From JBBIRT01 sp037441725 (GTDB taxonomy: Bacteria; Desulfobacterota; BSN033; UBA1163): DNA of 21,460 nt. Location of the stretch: positions 1 through 21,460 of the forward strand of contig JBBIRT010000052.1 of the NCBI GenBank assembly GCA_037441725.1, in the 5' to 3' direction. Shown here in pieces: positions 7,934 through 15,192 of the stretch (its first letter is position 1; each line of letters opens with the position of its first letter). A program made the translations under genes and the position numbers. The notes below the pieces were generated by a model. It was not told where the DNA came from, did not search any database, and worked only from the letters and a program-made list of their open reading frames with translations.

Positions 7934-10078
7934 ATGCCAACAGTAATAGAATTAAAAGGAAGTCTACAGGGGTTTAAAGGGGAAGTTGAAACAACCGATA
8001 TGGCGCTCTTCGTCCGAACCTCTGACGAATCAGTGAGCGGATGGGATCGGCAGAAAATTGTTGATGCCCTTATTCGGGAGACCTATGTCGATTTTGATAC
8101 GGCCAAGGAGATTGCCAGAGAAGTGGAGGAGTTAATCGCCTCCTCGAAAATCAGCATGATCACCGCTCCTCTTATTCGAGAACTGGTCGATACAAAGCTG
8201 ATTGAAAGGGGACTTGAACAAGCTCGCAAAATGCATACCCGATTGGGAATGCCCCTATATGATGTGGATCAGCTCATTCTCCATCCGAATAAGGAGAACG
8301 CAAATGTCCCCCATGGACCAGAAGCCACTAATCTCACCCTGGCCGAAAGGATTAAGAAGGAGTATGCCCTCCTCTCGGTATTTTCACAGGAAATTGCAGA
8401 TGCCCATATGCGTGGAGATATTCACCTCCATGACCTCGGTTTTATCGATCGTCCTTATTGCAGTGGTCAATCCCTCGAATATATTAAACGCTTCGGATTA
8501 AGCCTTCCCAATTCAATCTCTATGGCTAAACCTGCCAAACATCCTGAGGTGCTACTGGCCCATATGGTTAAATTTGCTGCAGCCTTACAGAGCCATTTTG
8601 CCGGAGCCATTGGTTGGCACTCGGTCAATCTCTTCTTTGCTCCTTATCTGGTGGGGATGTCCAATCGAGAGTTGGAACAGTTAGCTCAGATGATGATCTT
8701 TGAATTCTCCCAGCAGGCAGTGGCCAGAGGGGGACAGGCCATCTTCACCGATCTCAACCTCTATTGGGAGGTACCTAAACATTTTGAAAATGTCCCTGCC
8801 ATCGGACCAGGTGGGGAGTTTACTGGAAAAACCTATAGTGATTATTTACAAGAATCCCAGCGCTTTGCAGAGGCCCTCTTCAATATCTACCAAGAAGGAG
8901 ATGGATCTGGAAGACCCTTCTTCTTCCCAAAACCTCTGGTCCATATTACTGAAAAATTTTTTCAAACCCCAGGTCATATGGAATTTCTCCATCAAATCTG
9001 TGAGGTCGCTTCTGAAAAAGGGAATACCTATTTCGTATTTGATCGCGGGGAAACAGCCAAAATCTCAGAATGCTGTCGTCTCAGTTTTAAATTGGATCAA
9101 ACCGATCTGGAAGATGCCAAGCATCCCTGGAGGATGCGGTATTGTGCCCTTCAGAATGTGACGCTCAATCTCCCCAGAATTGCTTACTTAGCTAAGGGGG
9201 AGGATTCCATGCTCTTTTCTAAGATTACTGAATTTGTGGAGATGGCTGTGAAGGCCCATCTGGAAAAGAAACTCTTTATCGAAAAGCTCCTCTCCTTAGG
9301 TGAGAAGGGTCCCCTGGCCCTATTGGCCATGAACAAGGATGGCTTCCCGTATCTGAGAATGCATCGAGCCAGTTTCTTAATCGGTATGGTTGGCCTAAAC
9401 GAGCTGGTCCAAATCCATACTGGTCAGGAAATGCATCAGTCCAAGCAGGCCTTCAAATTTGGTTTGAAGGTGATTGCCCATATGAAACTATTGGTCGATC
9501 GTTTCAGCCAGCGCTATGGAATGCGTTTTGTCCTTGAACAAACCCCGGCTGAATCCACCGCTTATCGGTTTGCGAAATTAGATCTTAAATATCACTCCCC
9601 CAAATCAGGACACATTGTAAAAGGAGACCTCTCAAAAGGCGAAATCTATTATACCAATTCCACTTACCTAAATAATTCTGCGGTCTTAAATCCCATTGAA
9701 CGGGTTAGGCAGGAAGGCCTCTTTCATCCACTGATTGAAGCAGGGGCCTTGACCCACATCTGGCTCGGTGAAGCCAGGCCCTCAAAATCATCTCTGGCCA
9801 ATTTTGTCTTAAAAACCTTTCGCCTCACCCAGAACGATCAGATCGCATTCTCTCCAGAATTTACCACCTGTAATCGTTGTAACCGAACCAGCCGGGGCCT
9901 CCGTTCTTCTTGTTGCTATTGTGGATCGGAAGATGTAGAAGGGATTACACGGATCACTGGATACTTTACAAAAATCTCGAGTTGGAATAAGGGAAAGATT
10001 GGAGAACTAAGGAATCGCTATCGGAATCAAGCCTTCCTAAAAGAAAAAGAAGAAGGAATGGTATTGGAAGCAAGTTGA
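7934..10078 (+). CDS. nrdD: Anaerobic (class III) ribonucleoside-triphosphate reductase
   Basis: 714 residues, full length. An N-terminal ATP-cone (about 4-95) gives allosteric control by ATP/dATP. The catalytic 10-stranded barrel contains HDLGFIDRPYCSGQS, whose Cys matches the first active-site cysteine, and ISECCRLSF on the loop expected to carry the thiyl-radical cysteine. The C-terminal zinc site is Cys646/649 with Cys660/663, and the glycyl radical residue is Gly676 in TRITGYF, followed by SSWNKGK as is usual for the family. The enzyme reduces ribonucleotides in the cytoplasm without oxygen. AAGGTGAG a few bases before the ATG supports the start. It heads an operon with an nrdH-like redoxin and nrdG, an order associated with redoxin-dependent rather than formate-dependent NrdD. 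Predicted NrdR boxes lie upstream. Confidence 0.97.
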   Translation: MPTVIELKGSLQGFKGEVETTDMALFVRTSDESVSGWDRQKIVDALIRETYVDFDTAKEIAREVEELIASSKISMITAPLIRELVDTKLIERGLEQARKMHTRLGMPLYDVDQLILHPNKENANVPHGPEATNLTLAERIKKEYALLSVFSQEIADAHMRGDIHLHDLGFIDRPYCSGQSLEYIKRFGLSLPNSISMAKPAKHPEVLLAHMVKFAAALQSHFAGAIGWHSVNLFFAPYLVGMSNRELEQLAQMMIFEFSQQAVARGGQAIFTDLNLYWEVPKHFENVPAIGPGGEFTGKTYSDYLQESQRFAEALFNIYQEGDGSGRPFFFPKPLVHITEKFFQTPGHMEFLHQICEVASEKGNTYFVFDRGETAKISECCRLSFKLDQTDLEDAKHPWRMRYCALQNVTLNLPRIAYLAKGEDSMLFSKITEFVEMAVKAHLEKKLFIEKLLSLGEKGPLALLAMNKDGFPYLRMHRASFLIGMVGLNELVQIHTGQEMHQSKQAFKFGLKVIAHMKLLVDRFSQRYGMRFVLEQTPAESTAYRFAKLDLKYHSPKSGHIVKGDLSKGEIYYTNSTYLNNSAVLNPIERVRQEGLFHPLIEAGALTHIWLGEARPSKSSLANFVLKTFRLTQNDQIAFSPEFTTCNRCNRTSRGLRSSCCYCGSEDVEGITRITGYFTKISSWNKGKIGELRNRYRNQAFLKEKEEGMVLEAS

Positions 10079-10089
10079 AAGGAGAAACC

Positions 10090-10392
10090 ATGGGTTTGAT
10101 AAAGATTTTTACAAAAGCCAAATGTCCAAGATGTCCTGCCGTAAAAGAGATTGGAAAAGAATTAAAAAAAGAAGGAATCCCAGTTTTAAATTATGATCTG
10201 GATACCATTGATGGGTTGGCGGAAGCCTCCTATTACAGTGTGCTTTCAACCCCTTCTCTGATTATCGAGGATGATGAGGAGAAGGAAGTGGTCAGTTGGA
10301 GAGGGGCGGTTCCAACCCTCGATGAGGTAAAACAATATCTCCCATCTCTTTTCACATCATCCCCTCCTCGCTGTGAAAGAGGAGATGGATGA
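10090..10392 (+). CDS. NrdH/glutaredoxin-like redoxin of the nrd operon
   Basis: 100 residues from ATG 10090, chosen over a TTG overlapping the nrdD stop because AAAGGAG (10078-10084) lies just upstream. Thioredoxin fold with active site CPRC (Cys12, Cys15 in TKAKCPRCPAV) and the cis-proline loop STPSLII. It is short like NrdH and glutaredoxins. Placement between nrdD and nrdG, 11 nt after nrdD, makes it the likely electron donor to the reductase. The last ~12 residues (SSPPRCERGDG) are encoded by a palindromic repeat (10342-10388) and do not look like part of the fold, so the native C-terminus may have been replaced by repeat insertion. Family membership is firm; the NrdD-donor role is inferred from context. 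Confidence 0.9.
   Translation: MGLIKIFTKAKCPRCPAVKEIGKELKKEGIPVLNYDLDTIDGLAEASYYSVLSTPSLIIEDDEEKEVVSWRGAVPTLDEVKQYLPSLFTSSPPRCERGDG
10342..10388. repeat. Palindromic repeat overlapping the 3' end of the redoxin gene
   Basis: CCATCTCTTTTCACA (10342-10356) pairs with TGTGAAAGAGGAGATGG (10372-10388), with a 2-nt bulge, around a C-rich 15-nt loop. The stop codon follows at 10390-10392. It resembles a REP-type dispersed palindrome that has become coding, and as RNA it would form a hairpin between the redoxin and nrdG messages. Confidence 0.55.
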
Positions 10393-10410
10393 AAGAAGCA
10401 TATTTTCTTC

Positions 10411-11091
10411 ATGATCGAGATCAAGGGATTCTTAGAGACCTCCTTTTCGGATTGGCCAGGAAAATTATGCTCGGTGATTTTCCTCCCCCATTGTAATTTT
10501 CGCTGTCCCTATTGCCACAATCATCCTCTCATCTTTCATCCTGAACAATACAGTTCAATCCCGTTAGAGGATATTCTAAACCGCCTTCATCCATTGAGGC
10601 ATTGGATTGATGGGGTTTGCCTTACAGGTGGAGAACCGACCCTCCATCCCGACCTTCCTATACTAGCAGAGAAGATTAAGAGAGAGGGATTCTTAGTCAA
10701 ATTGGATACCAATGGCTCCAATCCTTATCTATTAGAATATCTGGTGAATTCAAGGATGATCGATTTTATCGCAATGGATGTTAAGGCCCCTTTAAATTTA
10801 TTTCACTATTCAAGGGCCGCAGGGGTTTCAATCAATCTCGACTCCATTCTTAAATCAATTGAGATCCTAAAGAGAGGAGAGGTAGACTACCAATTTAGAA
10901 TGACCGTTGTGCCAAAACTCCATCAAGAAGAAGATATTCAAACCCTTGGACACCAACTCAGGGCAGGTCAACGATTTATTCTCCAGCCCTTTAATCCCGA
11001 AAACCCATTAGACCCTTCATTTAAAGATATCGATCCTTATGGCCCAGAGGTCTTGAAAAGGATCCAAGAAAGAGTCCAGACCATCCTCTGA
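10411..11091 (+). CDS. nrdG: Anaerobic ribonucleotide reductase activating protein (radical SAM)
   Basis: 226 residues. The radical-SAM cluster motif CNFRCPYCHN gives Cys28, Cys32, Cys35 (CxxxCxxC), binding the [4Fe-4S] cluster that splits S-adenosylmethionine. The opening (FLETSFSDWPGKLCSVIF) and the SAM-binding TGGEPTLHPDL block are typical of the NrdG2/pyruvate formate-lyase-activase-like group. It installs the glycyl radical on NrdD. It starts 18 nt after the redoxin stop. A stop at 10390 in its own frame leaves ATG 10411 as the first ATG, yet no Shine-Dalgarno is visible, so translation may depend on coupling across the upstream hairpin. Confidence 0.94.
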   Translation: MIEIKGFLETSFSDWPGKLCSVIFLPHCNFRCPYCHNHPLIFHPEQYSSIPLEDILNRLHPLRHWIDGVCLTGGEPTLHPDLPILAEKIKREGFLVKLDTNGSNPYLLEYLVNSRMIDFIAMDVKAPLNLFHYSRAAGVSINLDSILKSIEILKRGEVDYQFRMTVVPKLHQEEDIQTLGHQLRAGQRFILQPFNPENPLDPSFKDIDPYGPEVLKRIQERVQTIL

Positions 11092-11106
11092 TCGCCTTGA
11101 TTAAGG

Positions 11107-11577
11107 ATGAAGATCACTATCGTTTCTGCAGCTCTTATCATTGAAGGACAGAGAATCCTTGTCACTCAGAGGAAAAAAGATTCTTCCCATGGACTTCTAT
11201 GGGAATTTCCAGGAGGAAAGGTGGAGGAAGGGGAGGAACCCAAAGAGGCTTTAAAAAGAGAATTGAAAGAGGAATTGGATATTGAGGTGGAGGTGGGAAT
11301 GATTTATGACGGAATTTTTTATCCCTATCCAGAATATTGGATCCTCCTGTTGGTATATCATTGCCAGATCAAGAGGGGCTTCCTCAAACCTGTTGGTTGT
11401 CATGACCATAAGTGGGTCACCCTGAAAGAACTGAAGACCTTAGCCATGCCACCAGCGGATGACCCAATCCGAAAGCGTCTTTGTTTCAATGATAAAAATT
11501 TGGGAGACAGGATCAAGAATGAAAAAGGATGTCTAATGGGTAAGGGCTCTCTTGGAGAAAAAGGCAAAATGGAGTAG
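11107..11577 (+). CDS. NUDIX hydrolase, MutT-like
   Basis: 156 residues. The NUDIX box runs from about residue 37 to 59: GKVEEGEEPKEALKREL followed by KEELDI, fitting Gx5Ex7REUxEExGU with Asp in place of the last Gly. The surrounding LLWEFPGGK and the VSAALII/ILVTQR start match MutT/8-oxo-dGTP diphosphatases of the nucleotide-sanitising type. A lysine-rich tail of about 25 residues after the domain appears extra. It starts 15 nt after nrdG; an in-frame TGA at 11098 fixes the start, and its AAGG directly touches the ATG, so coupling to nrdG is likely. A role in cleaning the dNTP pool fits the operon but is inferred; other nucleoside-diphosphate-linked substrates are possible. Confidence 0.9.
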   Translation: MKITIVSAALIIEGQRILVTQRKKDSSHGLLWEFPGGKVEEGEEPKEALKRELKEELDIEVEVGMIYDGIFYPYPEYWILLLVYHCQIKRGFLKPVGCHDHKWVTLKELKTLAMPPADDPIRKRLCFNDKNLGDRIKNEKGCLMGKGSLGEKGKME

Positions 11578-11597
11578 AATAGATTTAAGGAGGATCG

Positions 11598-12434
11598 ATG
11601 GAGAAAGATCCCCTTCAACGATATGCCGAAGGATTAAATAGAACCATTCAGACCAATTACCATTATCTGAAAGGGGCTATTGAAGAATTCCAAGAACTTT
11701 GTCGGTTGGTCAGTCCTGGAAAGACTATTCCTCCAGCCATTATAGCAGACATTCGGGAAATGTATAAAGAGATTCGGAATCGATTATCTGAGATCAGGGC
11801 GGTTGAACAACTCCTTCAGGGAAAATATCGACAATATTATCGTCGAGACCCCATTCGGGATAAGGAGATCTTAGAATTTGGATTTATTGCAAAAAATTGC
11901 TTTTCAAAATTTGAGTTCACGATGATGCAGATCGAAGCTCTTAAAAGATTGAAGGGACAACCTTCTAAGACAGAACAGGTGATTGGATCGTTTCAATGGT
12001 TCCGCTCTAAGGAAAATCAGATTACCCTTATAAAGAATTTAAGAACCCTTAAGGGATTGGATTATGAATCCATTCCCCAACCCGATCTTGGAGAAAGGCG
12101 TGATCTTTCTGGGAGTCGATCCATGACTCTCTTCCTGCTCCGGGGAGATCCCTCTTGCCTTGACCTCCTTCAATCCAGAATTCAATTGCGTGAACATGAT
12201 GTTATCGAACGCTATGCCCTGGAGGAGATTCGAGGGATCTTAACCCATTTGAGGAAAGTCCCTCCCCATGAACTGGAGAATTTATTTCAACGGTTATTGG
12301 AAATGAAAAACTGGGTAAAGCCGAAATGTCTTCTCTTTTCAGTCCAGTCTTTAAAAGATCTTGAAAGGGATTTTCTCAAAAGGATTCAAACCACTTTGGA
12401 AGAAATGAAGGAGGGTGAGATCAAAATTTTTTAA
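11598..12434 (+). CDS. Hypothetical helical protein at the end of the nrd operon
   Basis: I do not recognise this 278-residue protein. It is supported by a strong ribosome site (AAGGAGG, 5-6 nt before the ATG), coding-like composition and tight spacing (20 nt) after the NUDIX gene. It is rich in charged, amphipathic helix (for example MYKEIRNRLSEIRAVEQLL and FQRLLEMKNW), has no signal peptide or membrane segment, and few cysteines, so it is probably a soluble cytoplasmic protein. The middle (GERRDLSGSRSMTLFLLRGD) looks like a turn to a second, possibly mixed alpha/beta part. A stop directly precedes a new promoter at 12437, so it seems to be the last gene of the operon. Confidence 0.75.
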   Translation: MEKDPLQRYAEGLNRTIQTNYHYLKGAIEEFQELCRLVSPGKTIPPAIIADIREMYKEIRNRLSEIRAVEQLLQGKYRQYYRRDPIRDKEILEFGFIAKNCFSKFEFTMMQIEALKRLKGQPSKTEQVIGSFQWFRSKENQITLIKNLRTLKGLDYESIPQPDLGERRDLSGSRSMTLFLLRGDPSCLDLLQSRIQLREHDVIERYALEEIRGILTHLRKVPPHELENLFQRLLEMKNWVKPKCLLFSVQSLKDLERDFLKRIQTTLEEMKEGEIKIF

Positions 12435-12436
12435 AT

Positions 12437-12465
12437 TTGACACCCCCCTTTGAAATCGTTATAGT
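12437..12465 (+). promoter_or_regulatory. Strong sigma70-type promoter of the MgtE_N/CBS gene
   Basis: TTGACA (12437-12442), 17-nt spacer, TATAGT (12460-12465): nearly consensus. Transcription would start near 12472, only about 6 nt before ATG 12478, implying a leaderless or nearly leaderless message. Confidence 0.65.
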
Positions 12466-12477
12466 TGGAATTCACTT

Positions 12478-13725
12478 ATGGAGCAAAATTTAAGAGATTT
12501 CTATTTCTTTAGTGAATTTTTGAACCGAAAGGTATATGACCACTCTGGGCAGAGATTTGGAAAGATTTCAGATTTAGTAGCTGAAAGGACGGAACCCTAC
12601 CCCATGATCATTGGAATCATGGTCAGGAGAGGGAGAAAAAAAACTTATTTGCCTTGGGAGAAACTTTCTCAAATTGAACCCCGGCTTATCCTTTCTAACC
12701 AAACCCTCCTCAACCAGGAGATCTCCCTTCCAGGAAAGGATATCATACTCCTTCGGGAAGAAGTCATGGACAAGCAGATTGTCGATACCTTCGGTGCTAA
12801 GGTGGTTCGAGTCAATGATCTCCATTTTCTTTGCGTAGACTCACGCCTCAGGCTGGTTCATGTGGATGTCGGATTTCGTGGATTGATGAGGAGGGTGGGA
12901 TGGGAAAAATTAGTCGACCGAGCCCTGCAGTGGTTTTTTTCCTATGTTCTCCCCAATCAATTCATCTCATGGAAATACGTTCAGCTCCTGTCGGGTTCTG
13001 ACCTCCTTCAGCTCAGCGTATCTCAGAAGAAGCTTTCCCATCTTCATCCTGCAGATTTAGCCGATATCATTGAAGACTTGAGCAGTCGTGAACGATCGGC
13101 AATCTTCCATGCCTTGGATGCGGAGACCGCGGCAGAAACACTCGAAGAGATCAATCCAAAGATCCAGAAGGCTTTAATCGAGACCATTCCAGTGGAGAAG
13201 GCCTCTGATATCGTCGAGGAGATGTCGCCCAGTGATGCAGCCGATCTTCTCGGTGACCTCCCTGAGGAGAGGGCTGAAGAGATCCTTGAAGGAATGGAGC
13301 AGGAGAGGGCAGAAGACCTGAGGGAACTGCTGATCCATCCCGATGAAACTGCAGGGGGGTTGATGACCACTGCTTATCTCAGTCTGACTCCAGAGATGAC
13401 CGTAGAGACAGCCATCACCCGATTGAAATTGGAGGCATCGAATTTAGATATCATCGACTATATTTTCATTGTGGATGAAGGAGGCATCCTTCAAGGAGTG
13501 GTGAGCATCCGTGATCTCCTCACTGCCCATTCTCAACAGACCCTTGGGGAGATTCAACCTGCCCGAGTGGTGAGTGTAAAATTGCATGAAGATCAGCATG
13601 AGGTGGTCGAGGCCTTTGTAAAATATGGGTTCAGGGCTTTGCCTGTGGTAGATGAAGAAGGCCATCTCAAGGGAGTGATCGGTTTCCGCAGCGTTTTAGA
13701 TGTATTAGCTCCTGAGGCAGGGTAA
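12478..13725 (+). CDS. PRC-barrel / MgtE N-domain / CBS-pair protein, probable Mg2+ sensor subunit
   Basis: 415 residues, soluble. PRC-barrel-like segments occupy about residues 5-70 (NRKVYDHSGQRFGKISDLV) and 95-150. The MgtE intracellular N domain follows at about 180-280, with its typical repeated helices (LHPADLADIIEDL, SPSDAADLLGDLPEERAEEIL) and the HPDETAGGLMT link. Two CBS domains fill about 285-410 (DYIFIVDEGGILQGVVSIRDLL and VVDEEGHLKGVIGFRSVL). In MgtE channels the N and CBS domains sense cytoplasmic Mg2+ and close the pore, but here the MgtE membrane domain is absent. The next gene is an NRAMP-family carrier, so this protein probably regulates that transporter. No Shine-Dalgarno is clear; the promoter predicts an almost leaderless mRNA. 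The domain calls are firm; the regulator role is inferred. Confidence 0.92.
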   Translation: MEQNLRDFYFFSEFLNRKVYDHSGQRFGKISDLVAERTEPYPMIIGIMVRRGRKKTYLPWEKLSQIEPRLILSNQTLLNQEISLPGKDIILLREEVMDKQIVDTFGAKVVRVNDLHFLCVDSRLRLVHVDVGFRGLMRRVGWEKLVDRALQWFFSYVLPNQFISWKYVQLLSGSDLLQLSVSQKKLSHLHPADLADIIEDLSSRERSAIFHALDAETAAETLEEINPKIQKALIETIPVEKASDIVEEMSPSDAADLLGDLPEERAEEILEGMEQERAEDLRELLIHPDETAGGLMTTAYLSLTPEMTVETAITRLKLEASNLDIIDYIFIVDEGGILQGVVSIRDLLTAHSQQTLGEIQPARVVSVKLHEDQHEVVEAFVKYGFRALPVVDEEGHLKGVIGFRSVLDVLAPEAG

Positions 13726-13861
13726 TCCCTTAAGCACCAAATACTAAAAATTAAATAATAAACCAAGCCCCCTTTTCTCACTCCATGATTAGGGATGGGA
13801 ATCTGTTTGGACCATGGCATTTGATTATTGAGATTTTTAATCTGTTGGTTTGAGAAAGATC

Positions 13862-15118
13862 ATGACGGACTATAAGAAATGGGTTTCGACCTCGAAACGT
13901 TCTCTCTGGAGAACCATTGGCCTCTTCTTCATCCTCATGGGGCCTGGCATCATCACGTCCAATGTGGATAATGATGCAGGGGGCATTACCACCTACTCTC
14001 TGGCAGGTGCTGAATATGGTCTGAAATTGGTTTGGTCCTTAATCCCTATCATGATTGCTCTGATTGTGATTCAGGAGATGTGTGCTCGGATGGGGGTAGT
14101 CACAGGGAAAGGGCTCTCTGATCTGATCCGTGAAAAATTTGGAGCCAAGGTTACTTTCTATCTGATGATGGCTGTATTTTTAACCAACATGGGAAATGTC
14201 CTTTCCGAATTCGCAGGGGTGGCGGCAGGCATGGAAGTCTTTGGCGTCAACAAATTGATTTCGGTCCCAGCAAGCGCCTTTTTAGTCTGGTGGATGGTGG
14301 TGAAGGGAACCTATAAATCGGTAGAGAAGGCCTTTCTCATTGCATGTCTCTTTTATCTCTCCTATATCCTTACTGGAATTATTGTAAAACCCGATTGGGG
14401 ACAAGTGGCCCAACAATTTTTACATCCTCAACTCAGTCTAAATCCCTCAGAAATGACCATGGTGATTGGTCTGGTGGGGACCACCATTGCACCCTGGATG
14501 CAGTTCTATCTGCAAGCCTCAATTGTAGAGAAGGGAATTAAAGTGGAGGAGTATAAATTTGCCCGATTCGATGTGGTCATGGGTTCGGTCGTAGTGCACA
14601 TTGTGGCTTTCTTTATTATACTGGTATGTGCCGAAACCCTTTTCAAGCATGGTCTTAAAATTGAGACGGCCAAAGACGCTGCCCTTTCCTTAGCCCCTTT
14701 AGCAGGAAAGTATTGTACTTATCTCTTCGCCTTTGGTTTGGTCAATGCCTCTCTCTTTGCTGCCTCGATTCTTCCTCTTTCTACAGCCTATCTCATCTGT
14801 GAGGGATTGGGCTGGGAGGTTGGAATTGATAAAAAATTTGTGGAGGCCCCACAATTCTATGGATTCTATTCCATTATCATCTTCTTAGGAGCAGGAATTG
14901 TGCTTTTCCCAAACTTTCCTTTGATCCCGATCATGTACTTCTCCCAAGTGATCAATGGAATGGTCCTCCCTTTTATCCTCATCTTTATGCTCCTTCTCAT
15001 CAACGACAAGAAATTGATGGGGAATCAAACGAACGGCCCTGTCTTCAATCTAATCGCATGGGCAACCTCTCTCTTGTTGATTGCTCTGATCCTCTTTCTT
15101 CTGATTCAGATGTTTTAG
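13862..15118 (+). CDS. NRAMP-family divalent metal transporter, NRMT-like (probable Mg2+)
   Basis: 418 residues from ATG 13862; the TTG at 13850 is a possible but less likely start. About 11 hydrophobic segments and the NRAMP framework are clear (ILMGPGIITSNVDNDAGG at the first helix; a stretch ending FYLQAS at the sixth). Key motifs differ from Mn/Fe carriers: DPGN is DAGG (Asp38-Gly41) and MPH is APW (Ala210-Trp212). The methionine that favours transition metals is thus missing. Known NRAMP-related magnesium transporters also lack it, and the adjacent MgtE_N/CBS protein points the same way. It is an inner-membrane carrier. The 136-nt gap after the CBS gene shows no terminator, so the pair could be cotranscribed. 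Substrate is inferred. Confidence 0.9.
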   Translation: MTDYKKWVSTSKRSLWRTIGLFFILMGPGIITSNVDNDAGGITTYSLAGAEYGLKLVWSLIPIMIALIVIQEMCARMGVVTGKGLSDLIREKFGAKVTFYLMMAVFLTNMGNVLSEFAGVAAGMEVFGVNKLISVPASAFLVWWMVVKGTYKSVEKAFLIACLFYLSYILTGIIVKPDWGQVAQQFLHPQLSLNPSEMTMVIGLVGTTIAPWMQFYLQASIVEKGIKVEEYKFARFDVVMGSVVVHIVAFFIILVCAETLFKHGLKIETAKDAALSLAPLAGKYCTYLFAFGLVNASLFAASILPLSTAYLICEGLGWEVGIDKKFVEAPQFYGFYSIIIFLGAGIVLFPNFPLIPIMYFSQVINGMVLPFILIFMLLLINDKKLMGNQTNGPVFNLIAWATSLLLIALILFLLIQMF

Positions 15119-15192
15119 TTTACGATTTTTGCCTATTGAATTTTCAACCAACCCTTGTTAATTTCTAATCATTGAGAATTTGAGGATGACGA

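Noticed and set aside
8700..9161. 153-codon frame inside nrdD
   Set aside because: Alternate-frame shadow of a full-length, motif-complete nrdD.
10233..10424. 63-codon minus-strand frame over the redoxin 3' end
   Set aside because: Its product reads through the palindromic repeat and has no ribosome site; it is a repeat artefact.
13044..13370. 108-codon serine-rich minus-strand frame
   Set aside because: Antisense of the MgtE_N helices; serine richness is the mirror of glutamate/alanine codons on the coding strand.
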